Assembly (NCBI GenBank): GCA_947034895.1
Contig: OX344762.1
Span: 17,898,760 to 17,962,759 of the forward strand
Length of the DNA stretch: 64,000 nt
From: Rhytidiadelphus loreus
Lineage: Eukaryota; Streptophyta; Bryopsida; Hypnales; Hylocomiaceae
Reading direction: 5' to 3'
The first letter of the stretch is position 1, and the number at the start of each line of letters is the position of its first letter. Below are positions 24,803-36,880 of the stretch, one piece after another. The translations under genes and the position numbers were made by a program. Below the pieces are notes generated by a model that saw nothing but the letters and a program-made list of their open reading frames with translations, was not told the origin of the DNA and ran no database searches.

Positions 24803-25207
24803 AGCTTGACCACTCATTGTCATAATGTAAAATTTATATTTGATGTAGACTTTCAGACCTCATTTAGTTAGAGTGAAATAAAAAATTTTAATCTCAATTT
24901 TATCTACATACCCCCATTTGAGATTTCAAGCCTCTAATCAAAAGTTATGGACAAAATTTAAAGAGAATGTGTGAAAACATCAAAGAAAATGTCCCTTCCA
25001 ACCCTTCTTGAAATTTGTCCTTAACTTTTGATTGCAGGCTAGAAATCTGAAACAAATTTTTGAACATGAAATTAACTTGATTTTCCAACTTTTTGTAATA
25101 CAAAGCTTTCTTGAAAAAAGTTATTTTACTATGCCTAAATGAGGTTTGAAATTCTACTTCAAATACAAGTCCTGCTTTAATTTGATTTAACTATGAGCGG
25201 TTGAGCT
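24803..25207. repeat. Diverged inverted-repeat element of about 405 bp
   Basis: The left side (AGCTTGACCACTCAT at 24803; TTTCAGACCTCATTTAG; TAATCAAAAGTTATGGACAAA) is mirrored on the right (CCTAAATGAGGTTTGAAA; TTTGTCCTTAACTTTTGATTG; ATGAGCGGTTGAGCT ending near 25207). The arms are clearly related but diverged. It looks like an old foldback MITE; no target duplication is obvious. Confidence 0.6.
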
Positions 25208-25242
25208 CCTACTAATTCTAAATTAGATATCCCACATTGTTT

Positions 25243-25464
25243 CACTACAAGAGAAAGGGGTGTTTTAAGTGTGTTTTTAAGTATAGTCCTAGAGATAATA
25301 TATTAAGTAATGACCTTTATGTAGATTTAAAGTAAAAATTTACTAAAAGTACACGTATTTTCAATAAAATTTTACGAAAAATCTACATAAAAGTCAATAT
25401 AAAGGTCATTACTTAATATCTTATCTCTAGGACTGTACTTAAAATACCCCTTTCTCTTGTAGTG
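25243..25464. mobile_element. CACTA-type MITE, copy 1
   Basis: The ends are CACTACAAGAGAAAGGGG and its reverse complement, with a 3-bp duplication TTT (25240-25242 and 25465-25467). The whole 222-bp element is a near-palindrome with no coding capacity. Its termini match copies 2 and 3 closely and the class III CACTA signature (CACTA ends, 3-bp duplication). Confidence 0.92.
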
Positions 25465-25467
25465 TTT

Positions 25468-27169
25468 GTTTTACCTCCTATCATCCCAAATCTATATAAA
25501 GATATCTTTACCTTGCAAAGCAGTACATATAAATAGCTTCCTAAAAAGAGTGAGGAAATTCATGCGTTAAAAGCTTAGTTCAATGAACTGAATGTTGTTT
25601 TGTTGAAAGTTTTATTCAAAGTATTTATTTGATGGTAGTTATTCAGTGAATTTTTTGTTACTAATTTGGTCTTACTACCGGTAAGGTAGAACTGTCTATC
25701 ACCACGGTTATGACCATGTTTTGCAATCTAAGTATCTTGGGGTCAACTCCAAAAGGCGCACATATTTTTTAAAGGTGTGTGCTTGTTTCACAAATCAAGC
25801 CCAAGTGGAATTATAATTTTTCTATTAAAACTGTAATTTCTATGAATTTTTGAAGTGGTATGCCCTGAAATCACAAAATCACCCATAGACTAGAGTCATA
25901 AATGTTCCCTACTGAACCCATAACCACCCAAGTCAAGTACAAAATATTCACCATTAATGGAGTGACACATTATCCCTTGTTGTCATAAAAAATCAAATTT
26001 TATCATAGAATGCTTTAATTCTTGTCATAAGAAGAATGGATTCTGATGTTTTCTAGACAGAATTGGACCTAAAGTTAGGTGATGGAATTGGGCTCGTCTA
26101 CTAACAGAATTGGGAAACTAATGATAATGGGTTGGTTTACTTTAAATGTAGTCATGTTCCGAGCGAGTGAGCTTGGTTCAAGTTGTCTACAAAATTTGTG
26201 ATGTATGGAATATTCCACCCCATTCTGTCCAAGGGAAGGTAGCCCTCATTGCTACTAAATGTTATATTATTTTTTTTGACAAAGTATGATTTTGTTATGA
26301 AAATTTGAAGTGTGCTGCCCGATTGGTCCAAAAGAGGCTTTAGACTATTCCAAAACCAACAAAAAAAAAATGTATCTATAATGGTCATCTTACTCACGTA
26401 ATGTAGTCACATTGTATTTAACATGGTCACAACATGAAGGCCTAAAAAAAGTCACTTCCTATGATGAATTTACACTCAAAAGGTGAAAGTTTCTACTCCA
26501 ATGACTAATCATTCGGTCGCCATCATCCAAGACATTGATAGTAGTCACTAACTCAACCCAATGTCGACTACATCTCACTTAATGGATTTTTTTTGTCATG
26601 GATTAATGCATGACTTTAATGGATCTTTTGCCTATCATAAGTTTGGTGTAACTTACATCTTTTGAAAGAGTGAATATTTTCATAAAGTTTGTATTCCATT
26701 GGAGGGAACCACTCTACAAATAGAGCTTTTACAGATAGATTTGTGAATGTGTTAATATTGTAAATGACTCCAAAAGAGGATGGAATCCACTCCATCCATG
26801 ATCAATCACTTGAATGTTTCAAAAGTATGATTTCTGCAAATCCTTGCCCCACTGAACCATCTGCCCTCGAAACTAAGTGCTCACCAAACTGGTGTGTTCG
26901 CTGAATGAAAGTGCTGGGATAGTTTCTAAATGATTGAACTGGTGTATTTCAGGTTCCAAGCATTGGTTACCAACGAAGTTTACTCATAATGAACAAGCCA
27001 GTGTTCATCGATGCATTTACAAATAAAATGGTCTACTTCTACTTGTTCTTAGCCCCATCCCTGACATACAGAATGATGCCTCACCATCTGTTTGTAGCCC
27101 AGCCTGTTATGAGGTGGGGTTGGGTTCAAGAATATTTGAATGGTACACATCTAGTACGGAAAAGATGAC
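25468..27169. other. AT-rich intergenic sequence
   Basis: No gene, RNA or clear repeat could be supported over this stretch. Confidence 0.45.
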
Positions 27170-27634
27170 TTAACCCCTTAATGCCTCAATTCTTTTTCAA
27201 ATTTTCACACATTTTTGCTTATATCTTTGTTAGAGTCACTACAAGAGAAAGGGGTGTTTTAAGTAGAGTTCTAGAGATAACATTTTAAGTAATGGCCTTT
27301 TTAGGAGATTTTTAGTAAGAATTTACAAGATATTTGTGTCTTTCTAGTAAAATTTAACTTGAAAGACACAAATATCTTGTAAATTCTTACTAAAAATCTC
27401 CTAAAAAGGTCATTACTTAAAATGTTATCACTTGGACTATATTTAAAACACCCCTTTCTCTTGTAGTGAGTAATACCAATTATCAAAATTTAATGAAATT
27501 GGACATAAAAGAAGTTTGTTTTTTCAAGATTCAAGTGTTACATTGGATGAATGAGAAGGTAGTTGGATGAAACAGCACCTGCAAGCCCTCTGTTCATTGT
27601 CCAGATTATGGAAGTCGGAGCGCTCAAGGGTTAA
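27170..27634. mobile_element. TTAACCC-ended element, copy A, interrupted by a CACTA MITE
   Basis: The left end TTAACCCCTTAATGCC and right end GCGCTCAAGGGTTAA are imperfect inverted repeats. The sequence aligns with 57264-57505 at both ends (GGATGAATGAGAAG; GACTTCCATAATCTGGACAATGAA against AACTTCCAAAATTGGGATAATGAA on the opposite strand). The other copy lacks the MITE present here at 27237-27468, which makes it an empty-site witness. The class is unknown; TTAA at each end may be the target site. Confidence 0.6.
27237..27468. mobile_element. CACTA-type MITE, copy 2 (nested)
   Basis: This is 232 bp with CACTACAAGAGAAAGGGG ends and a 3-bp duplication AGT (27234-27236 and 27469-27471). It is almost fully palindromic, with a short unpaired centre. 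It is nearly identical to copy 3 but with the centre reversed, so the two were inserted in opposite orientations. It is inserted within the TTAACCC-ended element at 27170-27634. Confidence 0.93.
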
Positions 27635-30378
27635 TCTCCAATCTCCAGTAGTATATATCTTATGCAGCTCCAGAAGCAAAGAAGTCTACCAGTTTTCTCT
27701 AACAGAAGGAATGTTTGTTCTGGATGTTGAAGCTTGAGACTAAGTTACCATCAAATGGCCTTTTACGACAAGCAGGTGCTATCAAGTAAAACAGGATCTT
27801 ACACTGCACTGTTCTGTACATCCTAGAGTCTCCCACACTCAGTAGTACATACAATAGAGGTGTTTAAATTTACATTCAAGTCAGCAAGTAAAGCTTGTTT
27901 GTTGGTATGTATATATATATATTTTTTTTTTCATTAAAAATCAATAAAAAATAAAAAATTCCCAATATATATATTCATATTCATGATGAAGCAAGCAAAT
28001 GAACTTGAACTTTACCTGTAGATTGACTGACTGACTGACATGCATGCTGAGAACTCAAATTGCATGTATGGCAATCCTTTGGGTGAACTGCAGAGAAATC
28101 CAAGTTGAGAACCAACAACCACAAAGTCACATGAGTACGTTAGAGAAATCAATCAAGCTTCAGCATATAAGTTATTCAAACACAAGCTTCATTTCAGACC
28201 TTTTGAACAGTTTGATCAGAAGTGGCCCAGTTGGCGTGATGCAGAATTCCCAAACTAACTTATGTACTGTTGAACTGCCTTCTGGTTGAAGTTAACTTAC
28301 TCTCTTTTAAGTTAGTCCTGTTCTCCCCCCTGCAAAGAAGCATCTATGCCAGGCTGGTCATTGTGGAAATCATCCTTTGGGGTAGGGTATGCTGTGAATC
28401 ATTTGTTAAAAAAAAACCCTCAAGAGCACAAGTATGAATTGGATTCAAGGCTGAATCCCAGCAAGGCCACAAAGCATAGCTTTTTTGCGGGGCACAATAA
28501 AAAATAGGAATTCTTTTTGTAGATTGGCCTTTGCTAAAAACAAAGAAAGCACTACACCTCCAATGACTCTCCGTACCATCTTATTTCTCCATCCTCCCCG
28601 GTTGTTTCCAGCCCCATCATTTGTATGCGAATAAATGTGGGCACAGCATGGGTTTAATTGCATTTTGCAGAGAAATGGCCACCACAGTGTGAGGCTGCAC
28701 TTGTGCCCTGAATCATGACAAATGATTTCCATTTGCGAAGCAACATTAATTGGAGGTCAAATTTATTGTGTAAGATCTTTCCTTTCTTCACAAAATTTCA
28801 CAAAATTCCAAGGATGAAGATTTGCACTTTTGTCTTACATGGAAGGATTCTTTGTCATCCACCAAACACTTCGAGTCCACAGTGGTGGTACAAGGTTAAC
28901 TCTAAAGGAATGAACCTATAACATTGCTTTCAAACTTCAAAGTTCCTTTCTCTCTAATTTTGCAACTACATACAAATGAAATATCTTATGTTTATTGTTT
29001 GGATAGGCAATCACATGTCTTCTAAAAGTTTAAAAAATTCAGATTTTCTTGTGAAAATTTGAAATTAATGTGAACTTTTGAATAAATAGTGATAAAAATT
29101 CATATCAATTACAAAAATATGCTTTAAAAAACTAAATTTTTCTCCTTAGGTGTATGTTATTTGTGTAGAAGTGTAGAATATCATGGTGAAAATAATTTAC
29201 TATTTATTCTAAAATTAGAAAATCAATACTCTATGGTTATAAGCCTAAAGTTCAAACTCCAATGAAATGTAGAAATTATTTTTGGAAATTTTCAAATTTT
29301 CAAATAGAAATAGCAATCAAAAGTCAATAATCTTCATTTCACTAGTTGAGATCAAATTCAAAAAAGATAATTTTTATGACTAAAATTTAATCAAGATAAA
29401 GTAGAAAAATTTACAATTTTTTTTTATATGATTTGACATTTTTTTATAATAGAAAGTAAATAATTATCACAAGGAAAATTTAAATCATACCCTTATAAAT
29501 GCTTCTCTTAGAAAATAAAGATAACATAGTAAATTATTTGGGGGATTTTGAATCCTACAATGTTGCATTCTTGCATCAAGATGTGATTTAGATCTTATTG
29601 TAGAAGTTATTTCAATTATCCAAATTAGTTTCGGAACTAATTTGGATAAATTTGGATGAAATAATGTGATCTAAGTATTGTAAGCCTTTGAATGAAATTT
29701 AAAGGAATATTGGATAAAATTAGTTGAAATGGATGAATATCACAATATTTGAGAGAATATGATTGTGGACTAAACTATATAGAATTATCTAAAAAAAATT
29801 GAACTACCAAATCAATACACCTCACAAATTCACATAATTCCAAAAGTAGTGCTAGTTAGAGCTATTAGTATAGGGTGAATCAATTGAGTTAAATTTGTTC
29901 AACAATAAATCTTCCAAAAAATACTAACATATTTAACATTTGATCATTGACACTAATGCAGGATTATAGTTACATACAAAATAGTGTGTAGAGTATTGAA
30001 TAGGACTATGTAGTTCTAAGCTATGGGATCTATCTTTTGCATACTATAAAATGTGTGATTAAAAATAATAGTATCCTAAATCCTTGAACTAATTTTTTTA
30101 AACCAAAAGTAATAAGTAGGATTCAAAATCAAAATTCATTTTGAAAATATTTGTAGAATATTTGTAGAACTATTCGTATATTGTATGTAAAACACATCAT
30201 GTGGTCATGGATTAGTATCAACAATAGCTAGCAAATGATGCAATGGTTGGGTGGGCCATGTGCCTTAAAATAAAGAAGAAACATGACTAGAACTCAAACT
30301 TGTTATAATGCTCATAAGGCTGGGGTCTTTCTTTATTCCAATAGCATAGAAACATACAATAATGTTTTCAATGAATCT
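27635..30378. other. AT-rich intergenic sequence
   Basis: No gene or RNA is supported in these 2.7 kb. Open frames are short and of low complexity. A TA-rich and T-rich run lies near 27908-27935. Confidence 0.45.
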
Positions 30379-30381
30379 TGC

Positions 30382-30613
30382 CACTACAAGAGAAAGGGGT
30401 GTTTTAAGTATAGTCCTAGAGATAACATTTTAAGTAATGACCTTTTTAGGAGATTTTTAGTAAGAATTTACAAGATATTTGTGTCTTTCAAGTTAAATTT
30501 TACTAGAAAGACACAAATATCTTGTAAATTCTTACTGAAAATCTCCTAAAAAGGTCATTACTTAAAATGTTATCTCTAGGACTATACTTAAAACACCCCT
30601 TTCTCTTGTAGTG
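30382..30613. mobile_element. CACTA-type MITE, copy 3
   Basis: This is 232 bp with the same ends as copy 2 and a 3-bp duplication TGC (30379-30381 and 30614-30616). Near-perfect arms surround a short centre. Its high similarity to copy 2 suggests recent activity of the family. Confidence 0.93.
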
Positions 30614-30783
30614 TGCATCAATGACTTGCATTAGAAGATAGAGCATGCACGTACATACACACATACACCAAAAATGAAAAATAGAAGTAACTTCAAGCAC
30701 ATAAAGATATCCGTAAAGTAAGAGCCAAATTGGCCTCTTTTACTTGCCATGTCTATTACCAATGAAGCCCCTCTCATGATGGT

Positions 30784-31011
30784 CAAGGTGAACTCACCCC
30801 TCATTGCCCCGTTTAACCCCTAGGAAAAACATTGTGGAATTTTTTATTTGCAATCAGATGATAAAATTTGAAAATTCTGAATTCAAATTTGCAATCAATG
30901 GCCCTTGATTAGATAGGGAGGTGTAGAGATTAGAAAAATCATAGCAAAAATTAAGGGGCTTTTTTTCACAATAACCCCTAGACGGGGCAATGAGGGGGGT
31001 AGTTCACCCTG
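30784..31011. mobile_element. MITE with about 35-bp inverted ends and 13-bp flanking direct repeat
   Basis: The left end (AAGGTGAACTCACCCCTCAT, then TGCCCCGTTTAACCCCTAGG) and the reverse complement of the right end (AGGGTGAACTACCCCCCTCA, then TTGCCCCGTCTAGGGGTTA) agree over about 35 bases. The sequence CCTCTCATGATGG occurs directly outside both ends (30770-30782 and 31013-31025). A 13-bp duplication is longer than usual for hAT (8) or Mutator-like (9-11) elements. There is no coding capacity. Confidence 0.75.
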
Positions 31012-31025
31012 GCCTCTCATGATGG

Positions 31026-32714
31026 AGACACCAACAATTGTTGCTTGAAATCCAAGCCCCACAACAACATCAAAGTAATTCCGAGGGTCTATTAACTACC
31101 TCCAGATTGCACCTACATCATAAGCAAAACCACTCACTAGTTGGAATTTGATCCAAGGGTGGCGTCAAGCATTGCATGTCTCAACCCGTTGAACACAAAT
31201 TACACAAAATCAGAGTGGCATCTCCATGAGCTCTACCACACCATGTACTTCAAGCCAATTGAAATATAACTCAAATTTGGATCCACTATGCCATCAATAT
31301 TGGGCAAGTGGCAAGGACCACAATTACTTGTGTAAATCCTTTCAAATGTGTCCATCTCTATGTTCTAGTAACTCTTGTACATCCATAGAAAGTATTTTTT
31401 TCACTTTTAATATAATTTTGCCCACAATCACATTCAATGTAGTCCTCATAGTCTATTGCAAATAAACAAAGTCATCTAGAGCAAATCTCCTCACTTGCAG
31501 TTGGTAGCTTCTTCTCTAAATGGTGGCATATTTCAAAGTGTCTCGGTGTTGCACAATATCTAGATTTTTCAACACCATAGGCTCATACCAAGTTAGTGCA
31601 AGAAATACCTTCCATTTTCTATAGCATTTTGGAAAAATTTGCATTTCAACCCCAGAGCACTATGAGTACTATATAGTAGAACAATCTCAACTATTGATTG
31701 AAAAATTGATGGCTAAAAACACCATTGCAAGTACTATAGACTACTTGCCAGTATTGAAACAATACTATAGAAAAAAAAAGACAAATTATCACAAGAAATA
31801 GAAACAATGAGTTATAAATTAATAATAAATAGAAATTATGAACAATAAATAAATAAAAATAATCCATTTGTGAGGACTTGATGGTGATCAAATTTCACCA
31901 AAGAAATGAAGTTGACACCATCTTCAATGTTCAAGAATGCTTGTACAAGGGAGTCCTATTTGCATGGACCTAGAAGACATAAAATAATACATTTTAAAAT
32001 TCCCCTTGGTAGGCACATGCCCACCTAGTGTGGGAAGAGATCACCAAAATTTAAACTCTAAATCATTCAATTTGGGTACACCAAATGTAGTGAAAAACCC
32101 TAAATTTCAATGTGTGGAAAATCAACAAAATTGAATTTTAAATATAAAATGATTATTTTAATTTCTAAAAAAATAAGTGATCTAATCACCATCAAGTTAA
32201 ACATGTCCAATAAAAATTTCATGATCATTGGACTTGTGCTTCAAAAGTTATAGCAAATGACAACATCACTCCAACTGTGACAAAAAAAATAGGATAGGTG
32301 TTTCTTGCAATGACCCTATCATCCAAGATTGTATAGGAGAGTTAATTGTAAAAGAATTTGATAAATAAAAATCCACATCAAACGCCCAATTGTCCACCCA
32401 CCAATAACAACACTTTGCAAATGCAAAGAGACCAATGACATCCAAGGCATACATCCAACCATCCAACAATGGCTATATTTGGCAAATGCAAAGGAATCAA
32501 TGGCATCCAAAGTGTACACCCAACCATCTCCAAGTGTCGGCATTAATGGTGATTTACTAGAATGGTGTCTGAGGTACGAAGTGCAAAACCCGCCTATTTA
32601 AGAGCATATTGGCTTAGAATCTCTTATATGTGAATCAAAACATTTTCTATCAAATTTTCAGGGAAAAAAGAGAGAAAGACACATCCGTCACAATTTGATT
32701 CATAATTTTAAAAC
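31026..32714. other. Intergenic sequence with a short local duplication
   Basis: No gene is supported. A segment of about 65-70 bp near 32400-32465 (TTTGCAAATGCAAAGAGACC, then AATGACATCCAAGGCATACA) is repeated near 32470-32535 with substitutions, forming an old direct duplication. Confidence 0.45.
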
Positions 32715-33640
32715 TTAACCCCTAAAGGACCAAGTGTCCCTTCGGGGGACAAAAGGATTTTGGACAGGTACCTACAGGCTGAATTTTTCTCCTGATTTTT
32801 GGAAACTTTTTTTGAAGATAGAAAAAATGATTAACTTTGTGGGAATATAATTTTTTTTTCAATCAATGCCTGGGAACAAAAGTTATGCCCATAGAGCTCA
32901 AAATAGGGGAGACCAGGTAGCAAAAAAAAATTGGAAAAGTTTGAATTTTTTTTTCTAATTTTTTTTCTTCATAGATTATATTTTTGTCTATCTGGAAAGC
33001 TTTGATTCATTTCATTTGGATTTTTTATGAAAAAGTTATGGATAATCTTGTTTTTCAGACAATTAGAGCATCTTCTTGAAAAAATAACTTGTAGGATTCA
33101 TTTCTGAATGCAATTTTGAAAATTTAAAAAAAAAAAGTTCTACATGGTTTAATTTGCTTGCTAGAACAATCTCACCGTGGGTATTAGTGCATTTTAATTA
33201 TATCTTAGATATATTAATAAAATAGATTTTCATTCAACCTTGTATCTACTTCTATTCTACAATTTTTTTAAGAATGAAAATTAAGTTTTTTTGAAAACCT
33301 TTTTTCATACTAGACTCTCAACTCAATTCTCCACTATAATGATTTAAAGCTTAAAACTTTGTAGTGCAAAAAATTTAAGTTGAAAATGTTTAAAGTCAAA
33401 TAATCTAGTCCCGCAATGTGCTAAAAAACTTGTTTTTTTCACTTTAAACGCAGATATCTTGCAATCTGTACAGTGAAAAACTCTGAAATTTTTTCCACAC
33501 ATTCTCATACTAGTAAGGTGTAAGATCCTATAGTTAGATGCGGGGAAAAACAATTTTCAATTTTTTTTACTCTTTGCTGTAGAAATGGCAGTTTTGAGTG
33601 TTTTTTGACAAAAAAAAGGCCCTGGTCCTTTAGGGGTTAA
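32715..33640. mobile_element. 926-bp non-coding element with perfect 18-bp inverted ends and TTAA borders
   Basis: TTAACCCCTAAAGGACCA at 32715-32732 is the exact reverse complement of 33623-33640. If TTAA is the target duplication, the true ends are CCCCTAAAGGACCA. The interior is AT-rich with no protein-like frame. TTAA borders are typical of piggyBac-type elements, but a TAA/TTA-target (PIF/Harbinger) origin is also possible. Other elements in the window start with a similar TTAACCC. Confidence 0.75.
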
Positions 33641-34115
33641 ACTAAATTAGATATGTTTTTCTAAAGCTCACAGCACTAGGGTGCTATTCAAGGCCATAGA
33701 TACTGCCATTAAATGTCAAATAGTTGTCCATCAATGGTGCAACTGGAATTGAAAAATGAAGGTGTGCAAACCTTCAACTGGAACAACATGGTGCATGAAA
33801 TTGCCTATGATGGCACAAAGTATTCTTCCAATCATGACTCCACATTATTTACAATTTTTTGTCTACTTCCAAATCAAACTCAACCCTAACTATTCATAAA
33901 ATTGTAAAATAGTAATCCCAAAAATTGGCACCAATTCATCACTATCTAGATAGGAAATTTCAATAAAATGGCATATTCCATACATATATGATTTTCAAAC
34001 TGCATAGTCTAAACCATAAAAGTGCCATCTAGAATAGGTATACATTTCAGACCTTGCGGTCTAAACCTTAAAAGTGTCAAAGTTGCAGAATAAGGCTTCT
34101 TTATTAAAATCCCCC
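33641..34115. other. AT-rich intergenic sequence
   Basis: Nothing recognisable is present between the TTAA element and CACTA MITE copy 4. CCC at 34113-34115 is the left duplication of that MITE. Confidence 0.45.
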
Positions 34116-34299
34116 CACTATAAGAGAAATGTGTGTTTTAAGTGAGTTTTTAAGTATAGTCCTAAACATAAGATTATAAGCAATGACCTTTTACGAGATT
34201 TTCAATAAAATTTCACTAGAAACACATGTATAGGAATATAATCTTATGTCTAGAAATATACTTTAAAACTCACTTAAAATACACCTTTCTCTTGTAGTG
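34116..34299. mobile_element. CACTA-type MITE, copy 4 (diverged)
   Basis: This is 184 bp with ends CACTATAAGAGAAATGTG and CACCTTTCTCTTGTAGTG and a 3-bp duplication CCC (34113-34115 and 34300-34302). It is shorter and more diverged than the other copies but keeps the palindromic layout. Confidence 0.88.
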
Positions 34300-34415
34300 C
34301 CCATCTCGACAATTTTTCATTCTTATAATAACAATTCATGGTGTACTTTAGAAACAATTCTTGGAGCATGAGCAAAATATGGATGAGCTACCTTGAGACA
34401 ATTTTGTTCATTATA

Positions 34416-34450
34416 AGGGGCCCCTTTTCAGGGATGCAAAAGGGACCCCT
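34416..34450. other. GC-rich hairpin
   Basis: AGGGGCCCCTTTT is followed by a 9-nt loop and AAAAGGGACCCCT, giving a 13-bp stem with one mismatch in an AT-rich setting. No function is evident. Confidence 0.5.
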
Positions 34451-36880
34451 GCCTCATTGGTAAATAATGTTATGTGTAAAGGAATTTGCACCAACTTTTT
34501 CAATCCGTTTATTGTGTCCCTCATACATGCAAGGAGGCGGGCATGGAGACAGGCACTGGCATTCTGGCAATGATTGGAGGAAGATCGTTATTTATTTCTC
34601 ATTCAAGCTCAGACAACTCAGTAACCGCTTACTCCTGCTTTGCAATTACAAATCTCAAGCATTGTCATCACCAAATGTATTCATCTATACATCTAATTCA
34701 TCTATACAAGGCTTTAAAAACTATGACTTGGAATGGATATTTGACTTAGGCCGTGTGTCATGAACAAAGCCAAAGTTGTGAAATTCTACTAATTTTAATC
34801 CTTATTAACCCCTCTCTAAAGTCCATATTATGGATGATGAATGTAGTGCTTCATGCAAATATATTTCATTGTAATATCTTTTAAGTCATTCAAACCAATA
34901 CTTGAATCTTTATGACAATATAATGTGTGTCAATTTATTTTGCTTTTTTTTATTTTATTTTGCAACTAAGTTTGAGTGAGAACTTTTTTTATAAATGAAA
35001 TTATATGTCTTCTGTAAGTCATAAAATTTTCAGATTTATTGGTGATGATTTCAAATTACCATAACTTTTGAAGAAAATAGTGAAGAAAGTTCACATCTAA
35101 TTCAAAACTAGCTAAAACAAACATGAATATTTCTTCATAGGTATACATTATAGAGTAAATTTTTTTCCCCATATAATACTATAAATAGAAAAATAGATTG
35201 TGATAACATACCCAATGTTCAAATTGCAATTAAATGTTCAATTTTAGGAATTTTTTGAGAATTTCAAATTGGAGTAGAAACTAGACTCAATAAGATTAAT
35301 TTCATTGGTTGGGCTTAGATTCCCAAGAGACCATCCACAGGGCTCACATCCATAATAGAGAGCAAGTACACAGGAGATGACAAAATACACTAGAAGGACA
35401 TCTTTTGTGATCTGTGGCACAATTTTCCTCGTTTTTAGAAAAATTCTTGGACATCCGCATAAAGTTGTCTTTCAGTTGTCTGAGTTCTGAGGAAGAGAAT
35501 CTTCTCTAACTTGATGAAAACTTGCTGTATTGCATCCACCTGCAAGCTTGTCAGTTTGTCATCTGAAAGCCACGTGATGATTTGGGCTCCTCCGGCGTAA
35601 GGGTTAACAAAATTGGCGATCGTCGCTCTAGTTTCTTAATTTTCCCTGTTCGGGTGGGATTAGCCACTGTTGTAGTGCTGATCGACTTTCTATCAATCTA
35701 TCTCGGAATGAATGAACACATCATTCATAAAGAGGTGGTTGCATTACCCGTCACCAAGTGTCTGACTCGTGCTCATCAGTTTTTGTTGCTCGATCGCTCG
35801 ATCGCTCGATATCATTGAATGCATGCCTGGGGGATCCAAAATTCGGGACCGAATGTCTGTGTGACGAGCTTCGATCGGTGAGTATGCAACTGAAGTTCTT
35901 CCGGGAGTGATGCCATGCCAGTGTGCTGAAGGTGAAGCAGCTGGAAGAGGGAGCTCTTTTCTATTGCAGTATTAATTTGCAGTATGGCCGGTGATCGGAT
36001 TGCCGTGCTGTTTTAATGCTCTGTTGGAAATCTGGCTTGTACAACAGAACCATCAAGAGCTCTTCCATTGATGCATGCGTCAATCAAGAGCTCACCACTG
36101 GATTTCTGCCATAGCTAACTTGCCAATGTGTACTTTGAGCGACGGGAGCTCCATCCCAGGAAGAAGAGCTACAGTAGATTCCAAGATCATAGGCCACAGC
36201 TTAAGTTATAATTTGGTCATGGATTGGTTTTCTTGGATCCTCATCCTTCAGTTTACTACTAATTCAAATTTGATCTGAAAGAAACTGTCCATGTACTTGT
36301 TTGACGAGAAGCCTTTTTCGGGAGCTTCGTGGACAACTTGTACACGATCTTTCTTGCATCTTTAGTCCGAATTTGAGCTTGCAACTCCCATTGTATGTGA
36401 AGTTTGGGTCACCTGGTTTTCATGCTGATTTCTTCGCTAGTCTTATAGCATAGTTGGAGAGATAGTTTCATCGCGAATTCGAGAAAATAGACTTGAGAGA
36501 TATCGATCGCTTTCGTAACAAACCGTTGAAAAATTTCTCGGAGTCGCTGCCATGTATCTAGCTCTTGATTGACGCATCAATGGAAGAGCAATTAGGGAAT
36601 GCAAAGTCGAGAAGATCGTCATCTCTTCTTTCTGGTTTGTTATTTAAGATTCTGTTTTTCTTGTTCTTCATTAGTGTCCGACCTCGATTGCGTTTCATAT
36701 CTGATCTCATCATCTTGAGATTTTCAGGGATGACTTTAAAGTCTCTTCAATAGTGAAGTCACCTGAATGCCATTCAACTCGGGCAGTGGCACATTGACGA
36801 CGACAGTGAAGCTTCAGCCTCAATTTGCAGCAAACTAGCTTCGAGCTTCCTTTTTGCAGATACGTAATTACAAGTGCTCA
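34451..36880 (+). promoter_or_regulatory. Intergenic sequence and likely leader of the MATE gene
   Basis: The first kilobase is AT-rich without a gene. From about 35420 the composition is more genic and may belong to the 5' leader and promoter of the MATE gene. TTTTTGCAG at 36851-36859 could be the acceptor of a leader intron just before the start codon. A short GCTCGATC tandem lies near 35788-35810. No promoter motif is certain. Confidence 0.35.
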
